DNA of 12,280 nucleotides from assembly GCA_046302135.1 (NCBI GenBank), contig JBKCIQ010000001.1, forward strand, positions 1 through 12,280, read 5' to 3'. Below the pieces are notes generated by a model that was given only the letters and a program-made list of their open reading frames with translations, was not told the origin of the DNA and ran no database searches. Positions within the stretch are counted from its first letter, which is position 1; each line of letters opens with the position of its first letter. The position numbers and the translations under genes are program-made. Positions 1 through 5,947 of the stretch are shown piece by piece. The DNA is from AM-1111 sp046302135 (GTDB taxonomy: Bacteria; Bacteroidota; Bacteroidia; B-17B0; Aurantibacillaceae).

Positions 1-142
1 CAATCATACCTCGCATACTGTTGCTGGCATCAAAAATGAAAAGAATTCGAATTTTTTTAGGTTTACGAGACTGTGAAAATGTTACAAAAGAAAAACCAAA
101 AAATAAAACAAAAAAACAAAAAGTGGCTCTCAAGAATTTCAT
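1..142 (-). CDS. Secreted von Willebrand factor A domain protein, 5' part only (cut by window edge)
   Basis: The reading frame opens with ATG at 142-140 on the minus strand and stays open to base 1, giving 47 codons. Residues 1-24 form a signal peptide: MKFLRA, then a phenylalanine-rich hydrophobic core ending in VTFSQ. After a basic linker (SRKPKK, 25-30) comes a buried strand and the motif FDASNSM, with D38, S40 and S42 making the DxSxS metal-ion-dependent adhesion site that opens vWA domains. This is known family knowledge; such proteins bind divalent metal and ligands outside the cytoplasm. The rest of the protein lies beyond the window, so its length, further domains and partners are unknown. 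It is divergent from purB with 142 bases between the two starts. The call as a vWA protein is fairly secure, its specific role is not. Confidence 0.8.
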   Translation of the reverse strand, partial: MKFLRATFCFFVLFFGFSFVTFSQSRKPKKIRILFIFDASNSMRGMI

Positions 143-147
143 CTGTA

Positions 148-155
148 TAAAATTA
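148..155 (-). promoter_or_regulatory. Possible -7 box for the vWA gene
   Basis: The minus strand reads TAATTTTA, one mismatch from the Bacteroidota -7 consensus TAnnTTTG, ending five bases before the ATG at 142. I see no TTG at the expected -33 spacing. In an AT-rich gap such a match could arise by chance. Confidence 0.3.
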
Positions 156-270
156 AATACATAACGAACTAATTTACTTCCGTAACATTAATTATATCAA
201 TATATAATGGTTAATAAATGGGTATTTGCGTTTAAATTCCATTAAATGCATAAAAATGATAATTACTTAC

Positions 271-278
271 TAATTTTG
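271..278 (+). promoter_or_regulatory. Probable purB promoter -7 box
   Basis: TAATTTTG fits the Bacteroidota primary-sigma -7 consensus TAnnTTTG exactly. It ends six bases before the ATG at 285, so transcription would start only a few bases before the start codon or at it. No TTG is found about 19 bases upstream, so the -33 half is not supported. The box also lies inside the frame that an upstream ATG at 246 would open, which argues against that earlier start. Confidence 0.5.
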
Positions 279-284
279 CATAAC

Positions 285-1628
285 ATGGAAAAGATTTCTT
301 TATTAAACATTTCACCTATTGATGGAAGATATTCTTCTCAGGTAGACCATCTTCGAAATTATTTTTCTGAATTCGCACTTATAAAACACAGAGTTGAAGT
401 TGAGATAGAATATTTCATCAGCTTAGCGGAATTAGAACTGCCACAGATCAGATTAAAATCGGCATTAGAATGCGAAAATCTAAGAAATATTTACAGAAAT
501 TTTTCCATTAAGGATGCTTTAGAAATTAAAGACACAGAAAAAATTACAAATCACGATGTTAAAGCTGTAGAATATTTTGTTAAAGATAAAATTTCCATGC
601 TTGGCATGACCAATGAACTGGAATTTATTCATTTTGGTTTAACATCTCAGGACATCAATAATACCGCTACTCCACTTCTGATGAAAAGAGCTTGGACTCT
701 TGAAATTTTACCCCTAATAAATTCAATAATTGAAAAATTAAAATTCTTATCAGAAGAATGGAGACAAGTACCTATGTTAGCAAGAACGCATGGGCAACCT
801 GCCTCACCCACCCGACTTGGTAAAGAGATAATGGTTTTTGTAGAAAGAATTGAAAAGCAGCTAGAACACAATAAAATAATTTTTTCAGCAAAATTTGGTG
901 GTGCCACGGGAAATTTCAACGCTCACCAAATAGCATATCCGAATATAGACTGGAAAAATTTTTCTGATAATTTCATAATTAAAACCCTTCAACTGGATGA
1001 AAGAAATCAATACTCTACACAGATTGAACATTATGATAATCTAGCCTCTTTATTTGACCTAGTTAAAAGAGTAAATACAATCTTAATAGATTTGAACCGT
1101 GATGTTTGGACGTATATTTCAATGGATTACTTTAAACAAAAATTAAAGCAAGGAGAAGTTGGTTCCTCTGCAATGCCCCATAAAGTAAACCCTATAGATT
1201 TTGAAAATTCTGAAGGTAATTTAGGATTTGCTAACGCAATTTTTGAGCACCTTTCATCAAAACTACCAGTTTCTAGACTTCAAAGAGACCTAACCGATTC
1301 AACTGTTTTAAGGAACATAGGCGTTCCATTTGCACATTCGGTTATTGCATACAATTCTCTATTGAAAGGTCTTAATAAGTTATTGCTAAATCAGCAAACC
1401 ATTAAAAAAGACCTCGATAAAAATTGGGCTGTAGTAGCTGAGGCAATTCAAACCATACTTCGAAGAGAATCTTACCCCAAACCATACGAAAAATTAAAGG
1501 AACTCACAAGAACCAACTCTGAAATCAATGAAGAAAGCATCAGAGCATTTATTAACGGATTGGATATAAGTGAAGATTTGAAGAATGAATTGAACATGAT
1601 TTCACCACATAATTATACCGGTATCTGA
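285..1628 (+). CDS. purB: Adenylosuccinate lyase (PurB, E. coli-type)
   Basis: Cytosolic homotetrameric enzyme of purine synthesis. It releases fumarate from SAICAR and from adenylosuccinate, so it acts in both the common pathway and the AMP branch. The 447-residue product begins with the family start (LNISPIDGRY, residues 7-16). It carries HFGLTSQDINNT (116-127), RTHGQPASPT with the probable general acid H169 (167-176), and the fumarase/aspartase-superfamily signature SSAMPHKVNP (294-303) with the catalytic serine on the mobile loop. The C-terminus, SPHNYTG, also fits. The length matches the roughly 456-residue E. coli type. An in-frame ATG at 246 would add 13 residues with no family counterpart and would start upstream of the -7 box, so ATG at 285 is preferred. 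The glycosyltransferase gene follows after three bases. Confidence 0.96.
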   Translation: MEKISLLNISPIDGRYSSQVDHLRNYFSEFALIKHRVEVEIEYFISLAELELPQIRLKSALECENLRNIYRNFSIKDALEIKDTEKITNHDVKAVEYFVKDKISMLGMTNELEFIHFGLTSQDINNTATPLLMKRAWTLEILPLINSIIEKLKFLSEEWRQVPMLARTHGQPASPTRLGKEIMVFVERIEKQLEHNKIIFSAKFGGATGNFNAHQIAYPNIDWKNFSDNFIIKTLQLDERNQYSTQIEHYDNLASLFDLVKRVNTILIDLNRDVWTYISMDYFKQKLKQGEVGSSAMPHKVNPIDFENSEGNLGFANAIFEHLSSKLPVSRLQRDLTDSTVLRNIGVPFAHSVIAYNSLLKGLNKLLLNQQTIKKDLDKNWAVVAEAIQTILRRESYPKPYEKLKELTRTNSEINEESIRAFINGLDISEDLKNELNMISPHNYTGI

Positions 1629-1631
1629 TTC

Positions 1632-2504
1632 ATGAAAGTTGCCGGATTCAGCATTGCAAGAAATGTAGTAAAATTTGATTATCCCATAAAGGAAGCTATT
1701 CTTTCAGTTTTGCCCATTGTAGATAAATTCTACATTGCGGTTGGAAAATCTGAAGATGAAACGCTAGATTACATTAAAAGTATAGCTTCAAATAAGCTTG
1801 AAATTATTGAGACGGAATGGGATGACAACATACGTGAAGGAGGATTAGTTCTTTCAAACGAAAGCAACAAGGCCTTTGATGCAATACCGAATAATTACGA
1901 TTGGGCCTTTTATATTCAAGGAGATGAAGTACTCCATGAAAAATATCAAGACGAAGTAAAACTTCAAATGAATAAGTGGATAGATAATAAAAATGTTGAA
2001 GGATTGTTATTTTCATACAAACACTTTTATGGTTCGTATGACTACGTTGGAGATTCCAGAAGATGGTATAGAAATGAAATAAGAATAATAAGAAACAATA
2101 AAAATATAAGAAGTTACAAGGATGCTCAGGGATTTAGAACCACTGATAATAGGAAATTGAGTGTCAAAAAAATAAATGCAGAAATTTATCATTATGGATG
2201 GGTTAAACCACCAAAAGCTCAACAGGAAAAACAAAAACACTTCAACAAAATGTGGCATGATGACGAATGGATTGTTAAAAATGTAGGTAATGATGAAGAG
2301 TTTGATTATAGCAAAATTGATAGTTTGCAAAAATTTCAGGATACCCATCCTATCTACATGAAAGAGAGAATAAAAAACAAAAACTGGAGTTTTAACTATG
2401 ACAAAAATAAAATCAACTCTAGTATTAAATCAAGGTTTTTAAAGAAAGTTGAAGAAAAAACAAATTGGAGACCGGGAGAATATAAAAATTACAAATTGAT
2501 CTAG
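1632..2504 (+). CDS. Glycosyltransferase, family-2-like (GT-A fold), substrate unknown
   Basis: A 290-residue soluble protein with no signal peptide or membrane segment. The N-terminus (AGFSIARN, residues 4-11; an IVDKFYIAVGKSEDET stretch, 29-44) resembles the start of GT2-type nucleotide-sugar-binding domains, where a strand is followed by a turn holding the sugar nucleotide. WAFYIQGDEVLHE (91-103) occupies the place of the DxD metal site, here as QGDE (96-99). This pattern matches a set of Bacteroidota glycosyltransferases that also use a WxFYxxxDE-type motif. A lysine- and asparagine-rich C-terminus follows, with a conserved-looking HYGWVKPP (187-194). ATG at 1632 is three bases after the purB stop, so co-transcription is likely though the functions seem unrelated. 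The 3' end overlaps coaE by four bases. The enzyme class is fairly secure; donor, acceptor and pathway are not recognisable. Confidence 0.75.
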   Translation: MKVAGFSIARNVVKFDYPIKEAILSVLPIVDKFYIAVGKSEDETLDYIKSIASNKLEIIETEWDDNIREGGLVLSNESNKAFDAIPNNYDWAFYIQGDEVLHEKYQDEVKLQMNKWIDNKNVEGLLFSYKHFYGSYDYVGDSRRWYRNEIRIIRNNKNIRSYKDAQGFRTTDNRKLSVKKINAEIYHYGWVKPPKAQQEKQKHFNKMWHDDEWIVKNVGNDEEFDYSKIDSLQKFQDTHPIYMKERIKNKNWSFNYDKNKINSSIKSRFLKKVEEKTNWRPGEYKNYKLI

Positions 2505-3094
2505 TAATTTTCTCCAAATGCATTTCTTATCTCTATTACTCGGGGTATTATTAAATGATTATCGTCGTTATTAATATAATAATCCACCAGACTTTCTTTA
2601 AAATTGTCACTTATCTGATTCGCAATTTTTTTTAAAACTATTTCTCTATCTAATTTATCTCTTTTGATTACTCTTTTAATTCGAGTTTCTATTGGGGCGT
2701 TAACCAAAATTATTTTGTACATTTCTTTATTTAAACCAGCCTCAAATATAAGGGCCGATTCTTTGATAATATATTTATGTTGCTTGTTTTTACTTTCCCA
2801 AATTTCAAATTGGTTTTTTACATATGGATGAATGATTTGATTCAGTTGACTCAATAAAAAACTATCAGTAAAAACTTTTTGAGATATAAGCTCCTTATTT
2901 ATTTCATTGCCGGAAACGTAAATATCTGAACCTAATAAATCAATTATTTTCTTTTTAACCTCCTGATCAAAATATGCATTTTTAGCAACGGAATCCGAAT
3001 CAAAAACCGGAATTCCTAAAACTTTAAAAATATTAGCAACAGTAGATTTACCTGCACCGATTCCTCCGGTTAAACCAATAACTTTTGGTCTCAT
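2501..3094 (-). CDS. coaE: Dephospho-CoA kinase
   Basis: Catalyses the last step of coenzyme A synthesis, ATP-dependent phosphorylation of the 3'-hydroxyl of dephospho-CoA, in the cytosol. The 197-residue protein opens with the P-loop GLTGGIGAGKST (residues 7-18; K16 and S17 bind phosphate). FDSDSVAK (31-38) follows, holding the aspartate pair typical of the family's substrate-binding and catalytic site. HP (89-90), ESALIFEAG (112-120) and the lid-type basic cluster RIKRVIKRD (138-146) are also where CoaE has them. Length is normal (about 200 residues). ATG at 3094 lies five bases after the ybbR stop, making this the last gene of the nusB unit. Its stop codon is shared within CTAG with the convergent glycosyltransferase gene. 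Confidence 0.95.
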   Translation of the reverse strand: MRPKVIGLTGGIGAGKSTVANIFKVLGIPVFDSDSVAKNAYFDQEVKKKIIDLLGSDIYVSGNEINKELISQKVFTDSFLLSQLNQIIHPYVKNQFEIWESKNKQHKYIIKESALIFEAGLNKEMYKIILVNAPIETRIKRVIKRDKLDREIVLKKIANQISDNFKESLVDYYINNDDNHLIIPRVIEIRNAFGENY

Positions 3095-3099
3095 AATTA

Positions 3100-4080
3100 T
3101 TATTTTTTAATTATAAATTCTGCCTTTTCAGGGAGGATTTTTACATTTCTAATGGATGAAGGAGTTTTACTTATATGAATTTTTAGATATTCTTTTCCGG
3201 CCGTATATTCCTTAAAGTCTACAAATGCCTTAAATTGATTTTCACTCATTTTTTCATAGGATTTTAAACCCACCTGATAAAACACCTTAACTTTTTCAGG
3301 AAAAAGCTTGATTCTTGAGTTGTCAGGTAAGTTTACAACTTCAATTGGGATATCCAAGCTTGCATCAGTAAGTTTATCCTGATCAATTTTTACAACTATT
3401 GAGTTCCTTGATGCTGAAAACAATTCACCAGCCCCGTCTGGAAAAATCAAATTAGCTTTTTGACTTAAATTATCTTTTATCTCATCTATAATAATTTTTT
3501 CGGTATAAATTGTGTCAATATTTTTTATTGAATTGCTATCACCGCTTAATTTGATTTTATCAGGTATACAAACTGTGCTTACTATCAGTTGGTTGGAAGA
3601 TTCTGATTCAATAAGGACATTCGCTTTAATTGGAACATATTTACCGTAGGCGGTGGCAGTAGAAATATAAATCATTTCAGGAAAAACACCTGTAACTTCA
3701 ACTTCTTGACTTAGAATTCCTGAAAGATTAGATATGTTTGCGGATGTGACAGAAAAAGCATTTTCCCTAACTTTTTTTAAGCTTCTAAAATCTATTGTAG
3801 CTTGCTGATTGAATTTTTTTAGAGATATTAGAAATAACCTTATTCCTGATCCTTTTATTTTTAGCTCAATTTGACCTGGCAATTCCCCTGAAATCATTTT
3901 ATCATCAGGAGTATTTATGAATCTTACAGGAATTGATATACTGTGAGTTCCGGTTCTGTTTAGCTCGGATATCAACCAAAAAAAGAGAGATAGAAAAAGG
4001 CAGGCAATAAAAATAATAACCTTTCCGCTTAGAAGGGAATTTCGAATAAATGAAATAAGCCTGGCATCCTTTTCTGCCAA
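3100..4080 (-). CDS. YbbR-domain membrane-anchored protein
   Basis: A 326-residue protein with one membrane segment (about residues 21-39, VIIFIACLFLSLFFW) after a short positive cytoplasmic tail, then an all-beta extracytoplasmic region. Repeating strand patterns such as SIPVRFINTPDDK (49-61), YVPIKANV and LDIPIEVVNLPDN fit tandem YbbR repeats. In Firmicutes the YbbR protein CdaR regulates the cyclic-di-AMP synthase CdaA. No cdaA is present here, so that role cannot be assumed. Placement between yajC and coaE is typical of Bacteroidota. The frame has no ATG upstream of the membrane segment: it opens at a stop at 4102-4104, and the best start is TTG at 4080-4078, four bases after the yajC stop, implying coupled re-initiation. 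Known function in this phylum is poorly defined. Confidence 0.85.
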   Translation of the reverse strand: MAEKDARLISFIRNSLLSGKVIIFIACLFLSLFFWLISELNRTGTHSISIPVRFINTPDDKMISGELPGQIELKIKGSGIRLFLISLKKFNQQATIDFRSLKKVRENAFSVTSANISNLSGILSQEVEVTGVFPEMIYISTATAYGKYVPIKANVLIESESSNQLIVSTVCIPDKIKLSGDSNSIKNIDTIYTEKIIIDEIKDNLSQKANLIFPDGAGELFSASRNSIVVKIDQDKLTDASLDIPIEVVNLPDNSRIKLFPEKVKVFYQVGLKSYEKMSENQFKAFVDFKEYTAGKEYLKIHISKTPSSIRNVKILPEKAEFIIKK

Positions 4081-4084
4081 TTTC

Positions 4085-4405
4085 TTAGTTTTGGTTTTGA
4101 TTTAGAGCAACTGAACCATCCATTGAAAGTGCCGTCTTCAAAACTTTTACTCTTACACCATCAGCAATTTCAACTATGAAGGCACCTTCTTGAACCTCGT
4201 GAATTTTACCGTGTATTCCACCAATAGTTACCACCTTGTCTCCTTTTTTAATATTCTCCATAAATTTTTTTGCTTCCTTTTGCTTTTTAACTTGAGGACG
4301 GATCATGAAAAAATAAAAAACAACTACAATCAGAATTAAAGGAATAAATTGCCCCCATCCTGAAGTTGCACCACCTGTCATCAATAGATTTAACATTGTA
4401 TACAT
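4085..4405 (-). CDS. yajC: YajC, accessory subunit of the Sec translocase
   Basis: A small inner-membrane protein of the SecDF-YajC complex, which assists protein export. The 106-residue product has one transmembrane helix (about 19-35, QFIPLILIVVVFYFFMI) followed at once by the family hallmark RPQVKKQKEAKKFM (36-49). It then has the compact cytoplasmic domain with KKGDKVVTIGGIHGKI (53-68) and VEIADGVRVKVLKTAL (78-93). Length matches E. coli YajC (about 110). Two starts are possible: ATG at 4405, or ATG at 4396, which gives MLNLLMTGG. A small inverted repeat ends five bases before the first, so the second may be used. The 61-base gap to the DUF1573 gene is the longest in this unit. Confidence 0.95.
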   Translation of the reverse strand: MYTMLNLLMTGGATSGWGQFIPLILIVVVFYFFMIRPQVKKQKEAKKFMENIKKGDKVVTIGGIHGKIHEVQEGAFIVEIADGVRVKVLKTALSMDGSVALNQNQN

Positions 4406-4410
4406 ATTAA

Positions 4411-4426
4411 TTACCGCCTCGCGTAA
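4411..4426 (-). repeat. Small GC-rich stem-loop just upstream of yajC
   Basis: The minus strand reads TTACGC-GAG-GCGGTAA: six pairs with one bulged G and a three-base loop. It ends five bases before the first possible yajC ATG. It lacks a following T-run, so it is not a terminator; it could affect yajC initiation or be incidental. Confidence 0.3.
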
Positions 4427-4447
4427 CGGATTTTTATTTATTAATTA

Positions 4448-4465
4448 GATTGCCGCGAAACAATC
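4448..4465 (-). repeat. Inverted repeat after the DUF1573 gene
   Basis: The minus strand reads GATTG-N8-CAATC, a perfect five-base-pair stem with a GC-rich loop, starting two bases after the DUF1573 stop codon. No T-run follows within ten bases, so a rho-independent terminator is not supported. It may protect a 3' end or be chance. Confidence 0.25.
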
Positions 4466-4466
4466 A

Positions 4467-4940
4467 TTATTTTACCTGATTAGAATATTTATCCTCAGGA
4501 ACAATTACCTGCGATTTTATAGTCAGTGAAGTAGCATTAGGTTCGCAATTAGATACAACAGTAACTTTTCTTTCAACGTTACCCGATTTACCTTCGCTGT
4601 TAAACTCAACTTCAATTTTGCCACCTTTACCTGGAGCTATTGGATCTTTTGGATAGTCAGCAACTGTACATCCGCAGGTTGTTGAAACGTTTGAAATGAT
4701 CAAATTAGACTTACCTGAATTCGTAAAAACAAAACTTGTTTTAACTCTTTCACCTTGAGTGATTTTTCCAAAATCATGTTCGGTTTCTGTAAATTTAATT
4801 TCCGGAAGCTCTTTAGTCGCTGATCCATTTGCACTTTGACTAACATTTACATCCTTAGCGCTGATTTCATCAGAATTTTTTTCTCCCGAGCATGCACACA
4901 TTACAAGGGAAAGAAAGAGAATAATACTTGTTTTTTTCAT
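4467..4940 (-). CDS. DUF1573 lipoprotein (beta-sandwich, ASPM/SPD-2/Hydin-like)
   Basis: A 157-residue predicted lipoprotein. Residues 1-16 are a signal peptide (MKKTSIILFLSLVMCA), and C17 in MCAC is the most likely lipidated cysteine, with C15 as a second candidate. After a serine/asparagine-rich linker (18-45) comes one DUF1573 domain: HDFGKITQGE (55-64), FVFTNSGKSNLIISNV (70-85), STTCGCTVADYP (86-97), IAPGKGGKIEVEFNS (101-115) and a final strand with VVSNCEP. The family is an immunoglobulin-like fold common in Bacteroidota, usually outside the cytoplasm, with no settled function; the CGC motif is its hallmark. A TTG codon at 4967 could extend the frame nine residues into nusB, but ATG at 4940 starts exactly at the signal peptide and leaves a 16-base gap. 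It is part of the nusB-coaE unit. Confidence 0.88.
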   Translation of the reverse strand: MKKTSIILFLSLVMCACSGEKNSDEISAKDVNVSQSANGSATKELPEIKFTETEHDFGKITQGERVKTSFVFTNSGKSNLIISNVSTTCGCTVADYPKDPIAPGKGGKIEVEFNSEGKSGNVERKVTVVSNCEPNATSLTIKSQVIVPEDKYSNQVK

Positions 4941-4956
4941 ATTGTTTTTTTTATTC

Positions 4957-5898
4957 TTAATTTTCAACCAAACCCCTTCCTTTTTTAACTATCTTCTCCT
5001 GACTTTTAAGTTCTATAACTATTTTATCCAAAACTCCATTAATGAAAACTTTACTCTTTGGAGTACTGTATTCTTTTGAGATATCTATGTATTCATTTAG
5101 CGAAACTTTAACGGGAATAGTTTCAAAAAACAACACCTCAGTTAATGCCATTTTCATTAACAAAACATCCATCTGGGCAATCCTTTCAACTTCCCAGTTA
5201 ACAGTTTTTTCAGAAATAAGCTCTGCAAAATAGTTTTTATTTTGAATACATTTTTCAAATAATTTTCTTGCAAAGTCTATATCTTCCTGCTCATCCCTGA
5301 AAAGTGGCTGGAGTTTTACTTTAGAACCATCAAAATTTTCTATTGTTTTCCTTATACCTACAAAAGCAACGAACAAATCATCAGCCCAGTGAACATTTTT
5401 GTCTTCAAAAAAATGATTAACCAAATCATGCTCGGATAAAACATCATCAATAAGCTGATAAAGAAAAGTCTTATCAGCATTTAATTTATTGCTGTCCATT
5501 AATAAATAATTGGAATAAATTTCTGTTTTTTTAATATCTAGAAATATTTTTCTAATTATATCATAATCATTGTTCCAAAATTGTTTTTTTGAGTCTATGA
5601 ACTTATTAAGTTCAGCCGATTCTGAAAGTGCTTTTAAAAATGAATTATCTACAAAGCGTCGATTTGGATTTAAATCTGTTGGTGTTGGGAATCTTTTACT
5701 TTTTGCATCAGTCATCATATCTAGTGCGACGGTTCTGATGTTTACCATCAAAGAGAGTACCCAGTGATATAAATCTCCTATGTTATTAAAAGATCTTATC
5801 ATCTCATCTTCCGACTTAGACAATTCATTATTGTCGGATTGGAAGTAAGCATAAAGGGCCTGCATCACTTTTATTCTGATAAATCTTCTGCTTAACAT
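4957..5898 (-). CDS. nusB: NusB transcription antitermination factor, long Bacteroidota form
   Basis: Cytosolic RNA-binding protein that with NusE (ribosomal protein S10) loads on boxA RNA to support rRNA transcription. The 313-residue protein is more than twice the E. coli length (139). The opening SRRFIRIKVMQALYAYFQSD (3-22) is the first NusB helix. The C-terminal third, ERIAQMDVLLMKMALTE (238-254), IPVKVSLNEYIDISKEYS (261-278) and KSKVFINGVLDKI (281-293), is canonical. Between them lies an insertion of roughly 150 residues, rich in predicted helix, which is usual for Bacteroidota NusB but not for other phyla. The tail ends in lysines and VEN. ATG at 5898 sits eight bases downstream of a -7 box. 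It is the first gene of a probable five-gene unit ending with coaE. Confidence 0.93.
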   Translation of the reverse strand: MLSRRFIRIKVMQALYAYFQSDNNELSKSEDEMIRSFNNIGDLYHWVLSLMVNIRTVALDMMTDAKSKRFPTPTDLNPNRRFVDNSFLKALSESAELNKFIDSKKQFWNNDYDIIRKIFLDIKKTEIYSNYLLMDSNKLNADKTFLYQLIDDVLSEHDLVNHFFEDKNVHWADDLFVAFVGIRKTIENFDGSKVKLQPLFRDEQEDIDFARKLFEKCIQNKNYFAELISEKTVNWEVERIAQMDVLLMKMALTEVLFFETIPVKVSLNEYIDISKEYSTPKSKVFINGVLDKIVIELKSQEKIVKKGRGLVEN

Positions 5899-5906
5899 AA
5901 AGAACG

Positions 5907-5936
5907 CAAATTTAATACTTCAGATTAATTATTGAA
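5907..5936 (-). promoter_or_regulatory. Probable promoter of the nusB-coaE unit
   Basis: The minus strand carries TAAATTTG (5914-5907), an exact fit to TAnnTTTG, with TTC (5936-5934) exactly 19 bases upstream in place of the -33 TTG. It lies in the 49-base gap after leucine dehydrogenase and ends eight bases before the nusB ATG, predicting a leader of only a few bases. Confidence 0.55.
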
Positions 5937-5947
5937 CTTAAAAAAAA

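Noticed and set aside
246..284. Upstream ATG giving PurB 13 extra residues
   Set aside because: The added residues have no counterpart in PurB, and the TAATTTTG promoter box lies inside this stretch; ATG at 285 fits the family start.
647..919. Minus-strand 90-residue open frame within purB
   Set aside because: It lies opposite well-conserved purB codons, and its sequence is what one expects from the complement of an AT-rich gene.
1804..2348. Two minus-strand open frames opposite the glycosyltransferase gene
   Set aside because: Both are antisense to a coherent protein, and their hydrophobic stretches mirror lysine- and asparagine-rich codons on the other strand.
4941..4967. TTG start extending the DUF1573 lipoprotein into nusB
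   Set aside because: It would put a lysine- and asparagine-rich tail before a signal peptide that already begins cleanly with ATG-Lys-Lys at 4940.
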